NCBI GenBank assembly: GCA_030680835.1
Contig: JAUXUD010000015.1
Location: 1-64,000 of the forward strand
DNA length: 64,000 nucleotides
Direction of reading: 5' to 3'
DNA from: Bacteroidota bacterium
GTDB lineage: Bacteria > Bacteroidota > Bacteroidia > UKL13-3
The notes under the pieces were generated by a model. That model had not been told where the DNA came from. It did no database searches and saw only the letters and a program-made list of their open reading frames with translations. Below, in pieces: positions 7,943 through 14,734 of the stretch. Made by a program: the position numbers and the translations under genes. Position 1 is the stretch's first letter, and each line of letters begins with the position of its first letter.

Positions 7943-8617
7943 TTATTTATAAATCAACCCATCATCAGCAAAACTGTAATAGTTCCGGCCTCCAATAATT
8001 ACATGGTCCCCAATGTAAATATCAAGGTTTCTACCCCCTTCACATAATTTTCTGGTAAGAAATACATCTTGAGAGCTTGGCTTTACGCTTCCTGAGGGAT
8101 GATTGTGACAAAGAACAATTCCACAAGCCCTGTGTTCAAGGGCACTCCTGAAAACCATTTTTGCATCAACAACCGTTCCTGCCGCTCCACCGATACTCAA
8201 TCTTGCAGAACCAATTACCGAATTATTCCTCCTTAGAAATAATAGCCAGAACTCCTCATGTGGCAAGTCTGAAATAAGGGGTGAAAAGTAGTTAAACACT
8301 TCCAAGCTTGTATTTACACAAATGATATCCCTAACCGCTTCATTATTCCTCCTTCTACTAAGTTCAATGGTTGCCATAATCATCAGGGCTTTGCCTTGTC
8401 CGATACCATTTAACTGTATAAGGTCATGCATATTTTTACGACCAAGATCAAGCAGGCTGTGGTTCGCAGAGGCAAGTACACTTGCACTCCCTGAACCAAT
8501 GATGCAATCAAGTAATTGAGCATTGGTATAGGTTCGTATATCAAAGCCAAATAAAGTGTGGGGAGAGCGATCAGTTACCTTAAAAGGTGCCGGAAAATCA
8601 ATCATGTGCTGTTTCAT
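7943..8617 (-). CDS. RadC-like JAB/MPN domain protein
   Basis: 224 aa from the ATG at 8617. An in-frame ATG at 8647 lies deeper inside the upstream gene. After a helix-hairpin-helix region (NGIGQGKALMIMATIELSRR) comes the JAMM metal site: LCHNHPSGSVKPSSQD. It provides His-x-His, Ser and Asp ligands. RadC-family proteins keep this fold and are not proven to repair DNA. Mobile-element copies usually sit with ArdC-type genes, as here. The start codon lies 20 bp inside the end of the ArdC gene, so the two are co-expressed. The likely role is accessory to entry or maintenance of the element. Confidence 0.88.
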   Translation of the reverse strand: MKQHMIDFPAPFKVTDRSPHTLFGFDIRTYTNAQLLDCIIGSGSASVLASANHSLLDLGRKNMHDLIQLNGIGQGKALMIMATIELSRRRNNEAVRDIICVNTSLEVFNYFSPLISDLPHEEFWLLFLRRNNSVIGSARLSIGGAAGTVVDAKMVFRSALEHRACGIVLCHNHPSGSVKPSSQDVFLTRKLCEGGRNLDIYIGDHVIIGGRNYYSFADDGLIYK

Positions 8618-9506
8618 CTTGCAATACTTCCTGTTCAGCCGGAGCAATATTTAAAATGAAGTCAACCGCTTTCTGAGCAAGGCCACTGGCATAAATGATA
8701 AAGCGTTTGTCACTCTTTAATTTCGAAAGCCAACCTTCAATGTAGGCTACATTGTTGCTGAAATTCTTTAGGGTCATGCCACAAAATGAATTAAGATAAC
8801 AGGCTCCAATTTCTGCAACCAGTTCCTCAATAGAGTATTCATCACCACCCATTGCAGCCTGTTGTACCATTTCTTTGCGGTCTAATCTGGTCTTGTGACC
8901 AGTTGAATGAACCAGTTCATGGAATAAGGTATCGTAATATGCCTCTGAATCCTCAAAGGAACCAATCTTAGGCATATTAATGAAATCAAATAATGGATGA
9001 TAATACGCCCGGTTTTCCTTGAATTTAATAGTAGGTCGTTTAGGCATTTGTTCTACTATCAAATCACAAGTTTCAAGGGGTGTATTTTCTGTAACCAATT
9101 CACTGGAATCAGGAAGTAGGTTTTCCGGCATATCTTCACATTGTTCAATGTTAAATACAAGGTAATAACGGAGCATTGGTTTTGATTTAGTTCCTACTGG
9201 ATCTGTTTCTTTTGGTTCAGGCCAGTTCCAAAATACTACAGGACTAGCTTTTTCACCCTGCTTAATATTACCACCGGCTGCTTTCACCTGCTTAAAAGTC
9301 AAAAAGTAGTTTTGTTTGTACCCAAGTGATAGTAATAGCCAAATGTTAACCCCACGATAGTTTTTTTTGCTAATTAAGTTACAGGGAAAACCGGATTCCG
9401 CCCAGGTTTGTCTCCAAGGAATTTTCCCTTTTTCAAGTTGCTCAATAATGCGTGATGTAATAATTTCATACACGTCTTGCTTTGGTTTTGTTGCATCTGT
9501 TGTCAT
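8598..9506 (-). CDS. ardC: ArdC-type antirestriction protein
   Basis: 302 aa. The N-terminal region (YEIITSRIIEQLEKGKIPWR, then YRGVNIWLLLSLGY and KQGEKASPVVFWNW) is the ArdC ssDNA-binding domain. The C-terminal zincin-like domain has DTLFHELVHSTGHKTRLDR with HExxH plus a downstream His-rich site. ArdC proteins bind single-stranded DNA and protect incoming plasmid DNA from restriction. Length and domain order are standard. It is transcribed with the RadC-like gene downstream. A palindromic operator-like motif lies 78-104 bp upstream of its start. Confidence 0.9.
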   Translation of the reverse strand: MTTDATKPKQDVYEIITSRIIEQLEKGKIPWRQTWAESGFPCNLISKKNYRGVNIWLLLSLGYKQNYFLTFKQVKAAGGNIKQGEKASPVVFWNWPEPKETDPVGTKSKPMLRYYLVFNIEQCEDMPENLLPDSSELVTENTPLETCDLIVEQMPKRPTIKFKENRAYYHPLFDFINMPKIGSFEDSEAYYDTLFHELVHSTGHKTRLDRKEMVQQAAMGGDEYSIEELVAEIGACYLNSFCGMTLKNFSNNVAYIEGWLSKLKSDKRFIIYASGLAQKAVDFILNIAPAEQEVLQDETAHD

Positions 9507-9583
9507 ACGTTTTGTTATTAAATTGTGAAAGAATCAAAATGATTTACTTTCATTGTAGCCAAAAGATTTGGGAGCCATAAGTA

Positions 9584-9610
9584 ACTGGATTTCCATATAA
9601 ATAGGGAAAT
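9584..9610. promoter_or_regulatory. Operator-like motif, copy A
   Basis: ACTGGATTTCC then an AT-rich spacer and GGGAAAT, upstream of the ardC start. The left arm is identical to copy D (18198). The right arm is shorter. See the other copies at 10418, 11542 and 18198. Confidence 0.6.
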
Positions 9611-9628
9611 TGACAACTAACTAATAAA

Positions 9629-9656
9629 AAAAGCAACCCTCATTTGGGTTGCTTTT
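9629..9656 (-). terminator. Rho-independent terminator of the methyltransferase-like gene
   Basis: aaaagcaaccc (9629-9639) pairs exactly with gggttgctttt (9646-9656). On the reverse strand the stem is followed by a T-run. It lies 10 bp after the stop of the 9666-10367 gene. Confidence 0.85.
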
Positions 9657-9665
9657 GATTAATTG

Positions 9666-10367
9666 TTAAACTTGTGAACTTACTCTTGCTTTCTTGGCTT
9701 GCAAATAAAGTTGATAATGTTCCCAGGCGTGTGATTTCTTTGGGTCAAGATTGCGGACTATCCCCATTGGAAGAATTGAAATATGATAACTTTCCTTAAA
9801 GGTATAGCCATTACTTTGGTCAACCCAAAGCACTTCTGACTTATTATGAAAGTTAAAGAATAGATTAAGAGTTGTCATCATAATGAAATCAAAATCATAT
9901 TCAACTCCCATAAGTTCAAATTGCGGATTATTCTTACCGGCTGTGGCAAGCATAATCCGTCCGCTTCTGCATCCCACGTCAAGCAGTCCAATAGGCCAAT
10001 GTTTCAGAATTATTTCCAAACCAATCTCATGTGATGGAAAAACTTTCTGACATTCTTTCCAGGATAAGATTCTCTTTTCCTCACGTTTGGTAATATGAGT
10101 TTCGTAGAACTCACCTAAAACATCATTACCAAATTCAGATCCTCTCCGTTCAGTAATTTCAATCATTAAATGGTGTAAGATTTTCGGAAACATATCTTTA
10201 ATATCCTTTTCAGAATATCGAGAGTAAGCTTCCATTGATAACGTAACAGAGGGGTTACGAACAAAGGCACAGAGGGTAACGGTCAGGAAATCCCTAAAGG
10301 TCTCGTGAACATTACATTTCTTGGCAAGTTCAAGCATTGAGCTTTCAAAGGTTGTTTTTACTGTCAT
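9666..10367 (-). CDS. Degenerate N6-adenine methyltransferase-like protein
   Basis: 233 aa. Residues around 105-110 read LGEFYE, the entry motif of HsdM-type N6 methylases. GLLDVGCRSGRIMLATA matches the SAM-binding motif I, and FELMGVEYDFDF matches the acidic ribose-binding strand. The catalytic (N/D)PPY/F motif is absent: the expected place reads SILPMGIVRN. The protein is also much shorter than HsdM. I infer a SAM-fold protein that has lost or altered methylation activity. Such proteins recur in Bacteroidota mobile elements beside ArdC. Operator copy B lies just upstream. Confidence 0.65.
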   Translation of the reverse strand: MTVKTTFESSMLELAKKCNVHETFRDFLTVTLCAFVRNPSVTLSMEAYSRYSEKDIKDMFPKILHHLMIEITERRGSEFGNDVLGEFYETHITKREEKRILSWKECQKVFPSHEIGLEIILKHWPIGLLDVGCRSGRIMLATAGKNNPQFELMGVEYDFDFIMMTTLNLFFNFHNKSEVLWVDQSNGYTFKESYHISILPMGIVRNLDPKKSHAWEHYQLYLQAKKARVSSQV

Positions 10368-10417
10368 GGTACATGGTTTGTATCCATATTAACCCAAAAA
10401 AGTGATTCAATTAAGGT

Positions 10418-10449
10418 ACTGGTTTTCCCTATATTTAGGGAAATCTGGG
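10418..10449. promoter_or_regulatory. Operator-like motif, copy B
   Basis: A 32-base copy: ACTGGTTTTCC, a central CTATATTTA, then GGGAAATCTGG. It is a near-palindrome of the same length as copy D. It ends 51 bp upstream of the methyltransferase-like gene start (10367), a natural position for a repressor site. Confidence 0.65.
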
Positions 10450-10457
10450 GATAACTC

Positions 10458-10925
10458 TTAAGTGACCATAGTAGCCAATACAGCCTCAAAAATCTTCACA
10501 TAGTAGACTTTCTTAACTTTTTGAGTTTTAGCAAATACTTTTGATAATTCCGGATATAGAGCAAGAACATATTGCATTAATTCCTCTTTATTCTTAACAT
10601 CACAAAAGTTTTTCAAATCGGCAATGGTATAAGTATTAACCTGTATATTTATCTTCTCACACAGGCTTAAAAGCGCATCAGTGAGCTTTTCTATTGCTGG
10701 TGAGCTTCTGGATAGTTCCGGCACTTTTAATGCAACAAAACTCACAGAATGGTCTTTTATGTATCTTTCAATAGTTTGAATAATAATTCTTAACTTCATA
10801 TTTGTCCATGAACCCTCAAAATTCTTTACCTGCCAATCTTCAAGGAATGAGCCTTTAACTAAAGCCATTCCCATAAGTTGTGTACCCACACTAAGACCGA
10901 GAATATTGTTTTTTTGATTTTGCAT
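10458..10925 (-). CDS. RuvC/RNase H-fold-like protein, probably catalytically altered
   Basis: 155 aa. The first strand ILGLSVGTQLMGMALV mirrors the RuvC opening (ILGIDPGxxxTG), and VSFVALKVPEL mirrors the second acidic strand. The first catalytic Asp is Ser here. The last helix (YYVKIFEAVLATMV) lacks the paired acidic residues of active RuvC. I infer a RuvC-like fold with a modified or lost nuclease site. It overlaps the upstream 79-aa gene by 35 bp, so it belongs to the same transcript. Confidence 0.5.
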   Translation of the reverse strand: MQNQKNNILGLSVGTQLMGMALVKGSFLEDWQVKNFEGSWTNMKLRIIIQTIERYIKDHSVSFVALKVPELSRSSPAIEKLTDALLSLCEKINIQVNTYTIADLKNFCDVKNKEELMQYVLALYPELSKVFAKTQKVKKVYYVKIFEAVLATMVT

Positions 10926-11130
10926 TGCCTGTGACGAGAAAAATATAATAAGCTGCTCGACTATTTTTAATTCTGCTACTTGGTAAACTCAGTACGTATT
11001 CAAGTTTTTCCCGTAAGAAGTTTTCAGAATACTGTTTTACTAAGTCCTCATGATACGAAACCCAATCCAAATCATCTAACTTCTTTGCTATTTCAAATGC
11101 TAATTCTTTTTGATATTTTGTTAATTCCAT
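10891..11130 (-). CDS. Small hypothetical protein of the mobile element
   Basis: 79 aa, highly charged and helical (KELAFEIAKKLDDLDWVSYH, then REKLEYVLSL, then SRAAYYIFLV). No motif is recognised. The 35-bp overlap with the RuvC-like gene implies translational coupling and a shared function, perhaps in element replication or recombination. It lies 61 bp downstream of the XRE regulator gene on the same strand. Confidence 0.6.
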   Translation of the reverse strand: MELTKYQKELAFEIAKKLDDLDWVSYHEDLVKQYSENFLREKLEYVLSLPSSRIKNSRAAYYIFLVTGNAKSKKQYSRS

Positions 11131-11191
11131 AAGTTATACAAAACAACTAAAGCCGTTTCGTTATCGTTATTTTTTAATTAAAATAAAATCG

Positions 11192-11503
11192 TTATCGCGT
11201 TCGTTTCCGTTTATGTTTTTTGAAATTTTCTTTTTTGTTAATAATCACAGCTTTTTGAGGAGGAGGTACTAATAAAGAGCGGTGCATTTGCAACCGTTCG
11301 AAATACAGTTCCTCTATTAGGGTGTTATAGATAACACATAGCTTTAGCAAATTATCAAGATTTGGAACAATTTTTCCTTTCTCCCATTCGGAAATGAGAT
11401 TAGTTTTTTTCATTCTAAGTTTTTTGGCCAGTGATGTTTGCGTATATCCATGTATGATCCTGAACTTTTTAAGCCTGTTTGGTGTACGACCTTTTAGTAC
11501 CAT
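11192..11503 (-). CDS. XRE-family transcriptional regulator
   Basis: 103 aa. A helix-turn-helix at about residues 12-65: RLKKFRIIHGYTQTSLAKKL, then TNLISEWEKGKIVPNLDNLL. The basic C-terminal tail (NFKKHKRKRTR) may add DNA contacts. It is the first gene of the reverse cluster. Operator copy C lies 39-71 bp upstream of its start, so self-repression together with control of the three other operator-bearing promoters is a reasonable inference. Confidence 0.85.
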   Translation of the reverse strand: MVLKGRTPNRLKKFRIIHGYTQTSLAKKLRMKKTNLISEWEKGKIVPNLDNLLKLCVIYNTLIEELYFERLQMHRSLLVPPPQKAVIINKKENFKKHKRKRTR

Positions 11504-11541
11504 GTACTTAGCATATAAATTAATAAGATAGAAAACACGGC

Positions 11542-11574
11542 ACTGGATTTACCTTTATGTATGGAAATATGGGG
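11542..11574. promoter_or_regulatory. Operator-like motif, copy C
   Basis: ACTGGATTTACC, AT-rich centre, then ATGGAAATATGGGG. It is the most diverged of the four copies but lines up with the same two arms. It lies just upstream of the XRE regulator gene. Confidence 0.5.
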
Positions 11575-11746
11575 ATAAGCTGTATATACACAAAAGAAAA
11601 ACACGACAAACCAATTGAGGTGTTTTTGCCATTCAGTTAATAATTCCAGCCTGCTGTAGTATTTTTATTGTAACATACAAATTTAGAAATGCTCTAATTC
11701 ATTCAATTCTTATGCTTATATTGCTAATAAAACAATTCGAAGTCTT

Positions 11747-11754
11747 AGTTTTGT
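11747..11754 (+). promoter_or_regulatory. Possible -7 box for the TIR gene
   Basis: TAGTTTTG fits TAnnTTTG and lies 25 bases before the ATG at 11780. No good TTTG -33 box is at the ideal distance. A TTG occurs about 22 bases upstream. It would drive the TIR/Ntn pair. Confidence 0.35.
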
Positions 11755-11779
11755 AAATAATTAATGATATAATTTCCCA

Positions 11780-12628
11780 ATGGCAACCCTAAAAGAATAT
11801 TTTGATACAGATTTTACACATGATTTGAACGCAAGTAAACTTTTTACGTTCATCGCACCTAATGGAACGACTAAAACAGAAGTACCAGTAAGGGTACATC
11901 TAGACTTCGATGCAAATGCCAAATATCTTTCTTGCTTTATTCCAGACACCATAAATCCAATCGCAATTTTTTGGATTTTAATTAAAGATATTGAGAAAAT
12001 TATAGCCATAAGTGATGCTGCAGAGGTTCAAGCAGGATTACCTGGCGAAAAAAGGATTACGTCTAAAGAACTCAAGTTTGCAGGAAGATTCTTTTTATAT
12101 AGTGAAAAAGATATTGATGCTCTTGTTCTAGAAGAAGCTCAAAAAACCGTTACGGGACAAGGAATATTTTTGCAATTCAGAGGTCCAGAATTCGCATTAG
12201 AAAGATCTAAAATAGAAAGACCATTTGCATTTATTTGTCATGATTCTAGAGATAAGGAGGACATTGCAAGGCCCATTGCTATCGAATTAACTAAATCTAA
12301 TTGTCCAGTCTGGTATGATGAATATTCATTAAAAGTTGGCGACAAATTAAGGGAATCAATTGAAAAAGGAATTAAAGAATGTAAAAAATGTGTTCTTATT
12401 TTATCTCCTAATTTTTTATCAAAAGGAGGCTGGACTAAGACTGAATTCGATTCTATTTTCACACGAGAACTAATTGAAGATACTGATTTAATTTTACCCG
12501 TTTGGGCTGGAATTAGTTCAAAGGAAGTATATGAGTTCTCTCCTTCACTTGCTAATAGGGTTGGGATAAAGTTTGATTTGGGAGTAGAAGAAGTTGTTAG
12601 AAAGCTTCGAGATTCAATAACAAAGTAA
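11780..12628 (+). CDS. TIR-domain protein, putative NAD-consuming defence effector or sensor
   Basis: 282 aa. The C-terminal TIR domain (about 147-282) shows ERPFAFICHDSRDKED (strand A and box 1). WYDEYSLKVGDKLRESIEKG follows, in which Glu181 of WYDE aligns with the catalytic glutamate of NADase TIRs (SARM1/AbTIR type; known family fact). Then come CVLILSPNFLSKGGWTKTEF and LILPVWAG. The N-terminal 145 residues are a separate beta-rich domain I do not recognise, with a hydrophobic stretch IAIFWILIKDIEKII around 61-75. No transmembrane helix is certain. It is followed after 48 bp by a proteasome-like hydrolase gene on the same strand. Together with nearby integrases, this suggests an antiphage cargo module. 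Confidence 0.88.
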   Translation: MATLKEYFDTDFTHDLNASKLFTFIAPNGTTKTEVPVRVHLDFDANAKYLSCFIPDTINPIAIFWILIKDIEKIIAISDAAEVQAGLPGEKRITSKELKFAGRFFLYSEKDIDALVLEEAQKTVTGQGIFLQFRGPEFALERSKIERPFAFICHDSRDKEDIARPIAIELTKSNCPVWYDEYSLKVGDKLRESIEKGIKECKKCVLILSPNFLSKGGWTKTEFDSIFTRELIEDTDLILPVWAGISSKEVYEFSPSLANRVGIKFDLGVEEVVRKLRDSITK

Positions 12629-12676
12629 CTATGCTGTTGCAAATCCCTCATTTCTTATTTATTTAATGTATTTAAA

Positions 12677-13357
12677 ATGATAAAAAGCTTAATATTTGGA
12701 ACAACCATAGTTGTTATATCAGATACGACTGAAATCACAATTGTGGCTGATAGCAAGATTCACGATCACAACAAAACCAAGATAGAACCCTTATGTAAGG
12801 TATATCAATTTGGCGATATTATTTTTTGTCATGCAGGAATCATGAACGGAAATAATTTTAGTATTGCTCAAATAGTAAAAGAAACATTTACCTCAAGTTC
12901 AGGCACTCTTGAAAAGATACTTGAACTAATACAAGATATTACCAAGGAAACAGTTCTTCCTGTTTTTCAGAAGATTTTTATGGAGGACAGAAAGAATTTT
13001 GACCTTCATTTAAAGAATAAACCAATAATTCAAATGGCATTTTCCTTTTGGTATAAGAGCAATCCTCACTTTTTTTTAATGATTTTCGAACCAGTACTAA
13101 ATGGTGGAACGGTTGAAATAAATGTCCATAGGGATAGTGTTTCTGAACCCAGCGATTTTTATTTAGGACATTTCGACAATATTAACGAGTATATTCAAAG
13201 AAATCCAAGTTATAAGAAGGACAGGGACACTATTGCAATTGCAAAGGAACTAATTGGCTTAGAAATTAAAGCTATGCCTGATAAAGTTGGTGAACCTTTA
13301 ACTGTTGTGAAAATAAGCGGTAATGGAATCGAATGGGTTGAAGCGGGAGCCTGTTAG
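12677..13357 (+). CDS. Proteasome-type Ntn hydrolase, partner of the TIR protein
   Basis: 226 aa. After eight residues (MIKSLIFG) the chain reads TTIVVISDTTEITIVADSK. Taking Thr9 as mature Thr1, Asp25 falls at position 17 and Lys41 at position 33, exactly the Thr1/Asp17/Lys33 triad of proteasome beta subunits and HslV. Gly8-Thr9 would be the usual autoprocessing bond. HAGI (52-55) matches the conserved Gly loop near position 47. The end GEPLTVVKISGNGIEW resembles the final strands of beta subunits. Length also suits the family. It is encoded 48 bp after a TIR gene on the same strand. I infer a stand-alone threonine protease or amidase acting with the TIR protein. No ATPase is adjacent. Confidence 0.75.
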   Translation: MIKSLIFGTTIVVISDTTEITIVADSKIHDHNKTKIEPLCKVYQFGDIIFCHAGIMNGNNFSIAQIVKETFTSSSGTLEKILELIQDITKETVLPVFQKIFMEDRKNFDLHLKNKPIIQMAFSFWYKSNPHFFLMIFEPVLNGGTVEINVHRDSVSEPSDFYLGHFDNINEYIQRNPSYKKDRDTIAIAKELIGLEIKAMPDKVGEPLTVVKISGNGIEWVEAGAC

Positions 13358-13442
13358 TTAGTATTTCTGTCTTAAATTGCTTTAATTTTTTAGCTATTTA
13401 GTTAAATATAGAATCAATCAGCCAATATTTAAGGAAAAATTC

Positions 13443-14342
13443 CTATCTTATACACTCATTCAACGGATGTTTAGTTATTTGTGACCGCAAGTGCTCTGCA
13501 CTGGCATATAAATAAATGGTAGTGGTTTTAATGTCACTATGACCCATCATTCGAGAAAGACTATAAATATCACAGCCACCCTCAAGCATTAATGTTGCAA
13601 AAGTATGCCTTAACTTATGAACCGAAAATTTTAAACCAGAAGATTTTCTTATTTGCTCCACTAATTTCTTAAGCCCAGAATCTGAAAACCTATTATCTCC
13701 CCTCAACGAAGTGAAAAATTCCGGACAAGTTTTATTTAACCTTCTTTTTTCAACTACATATCTCTTTAAGCTCTGAGCTAGAGTATGGCTCATTGGAATA
13801 ATCCTGTCCTTATTACCCTTGCCCTGTCTAACAAAAATACTTAAGTTCTCAATATCCACGTCAGTATTTTTCAAATTAAGAAGCTCTTGTTTCCTTAATC
13901 CTGCAAAAATAAACATTGAAAAAAGAGCGTGATTCCGGTAACGCAAATAGCTGTACTCATATGGGTAATTATAGACAATCTCCAAAAGCCTCATAGTTTG
14001 CTGTTTATTCAATTTTGGAGGTAAACGCTTTTCAAGTTTTGGTTTTTCAATACCCTCAATTGGATTTTTATCCATATATCCCTGGGTAACACACCACCGA
14101 AAGAAAACCAGTAATGATTTATGAAAACAGATATAGGTATTGGTTTGCCAATGCCTCTGTGTCCTCCCATACAAGAATAAAGCCCTTAGATTGGCATCAT
14201 TGACCTGGCTAATATCAGTGATTCCTGATTGCTTGCAATAGTAATTAATAACATACTTGTACCTACGAACTGTATCTTTTGAATACCCACGCATATAGCA
14301 CGAATATTCAAAAAACTTCTGGGAAAGGATAATAATATCCAT
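13443..14342 (-). CDS. Tyrosine recombinase (site-specific integrase)
   Basis: 299 aa, the usual XerC/D-like size. The N-terminal core-binding domain (SCYMRGYSKDTVRRYKYVIN) is followed by the catalytic domain. It has Arg in AGLRKQELLNL, Lys in GKGNKDRIIP, HKLRHTFATLML (His and second Arg), MGHSDIKTT (His) and the nucleophile Tyr in TTIYLYA. All catalytic residues are present. It lies about 150 bp from a truncated tRNA-Lys, a typical attachment-site partner. It points toward the TIR/Ntn genes, which may be its cargo. Confidence 0.93.
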   Translation of the reverse strand: MDIIILSQKFFEYSCYMRGYSKDTVRRYKYVINYYCKQSGITDISQVNDANLRALFLYGRTQRHWQTNTYICFHKSLLVFFRWCVTQGYMDKNPIEGIEKPKLEKRLPPKLNKQQTMRLLEIVYNYPYEYSYLRYRNHALFSMFIFAGLRKQELLNLKNTDVDIENLSIFVRQGKGNKDRIIPMSHTLAQSLKRYVVEKRRLNKTCPEFFTSLRGDNRFSDSGLKKLVEQIRKSSGLKFSVHKLRHTFATLMLEGGCDIYSLSRMMGHSDIKTTTIYLYASAEHLRSQITKHPLNECIR

Positions 14343-14734
14343 AAAAAATAATTCATATTGAATGAAATATACTTTTCCAAAATGTAGCCATAGGCCTGTT
14401 TACTTCAGGAGGTGCCCGCTTGCTACCCTTTTTGAAGTTCCATTTTCCAAAATACCATTACAAATTAAGGCTTTTTGTGAGTTCAGTAACAGTTTTACCT
14501 ACGACCATCTCCTTAAAAGGGAGCTGCTCTACCGACTGAGCTACGAGGGCCTTGTAAAATAAGGCTATAATGTGAATTGGGGGGGCCTAAACTAGGGTTT
14601 TTGAAGGGCCTGTTTACCACCTACCAGAACCAGTATGAATTACATCAGAAAAGCGTATTTTGTCAATATTTTTAACTAATAAAGTAACGACTTATAGTAT
14701 AATGCCCGAAATGGTTTAATTAGTCAAATCATAT
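14343..14734. other. Gene-free stretch containing a tRNA remnant
   Basis: About 390 bases between the integrase start and the AAA ATPase stop. It contains the broken tRNA-Lys (14497-14551). An 11-bp direct repeat ggcctgtttac occurs at about 14394 and 14607, flanking the tRNA remnant, and could be a junction scar. I see no protein-coding frame that is convincing. Confidence 0.5.
14497..14551 (-). tRNA. Truncated tRNA-Lys(TTT), lacks T-loop and 3' acceptor
   Basis: The reverse strand reads GGCCCTCG (acceptor 5' strand), then TAGCTCAGTCGGTAGAGCA (D arm), then CTCC-CTTTTAA-GGAG (anticodon stem with TTT anticodon), then ATGGTCGTAGGT (variable loop and T-stem 5' strand). The sequence then departs from a tRNA: no TTCGA T-loop and no complementary GAGGGCC. 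The 5' 55 nt are therefore tRNA-Lys and the 3' end is missing. It is non-functional as it stands. An integration or deletion at the T-loop, the commonest crossover point for tRNA-targeting integrases, explains it best. Confidence 0.75.

Noticed and set aside
14394-14617. 11-bp direct repeat ggcctgtttac as attachment core of the 13443 integrase
   Set aside because: Too short and too close together (213 bp) to bound a genuine element; may be chance or a scar.
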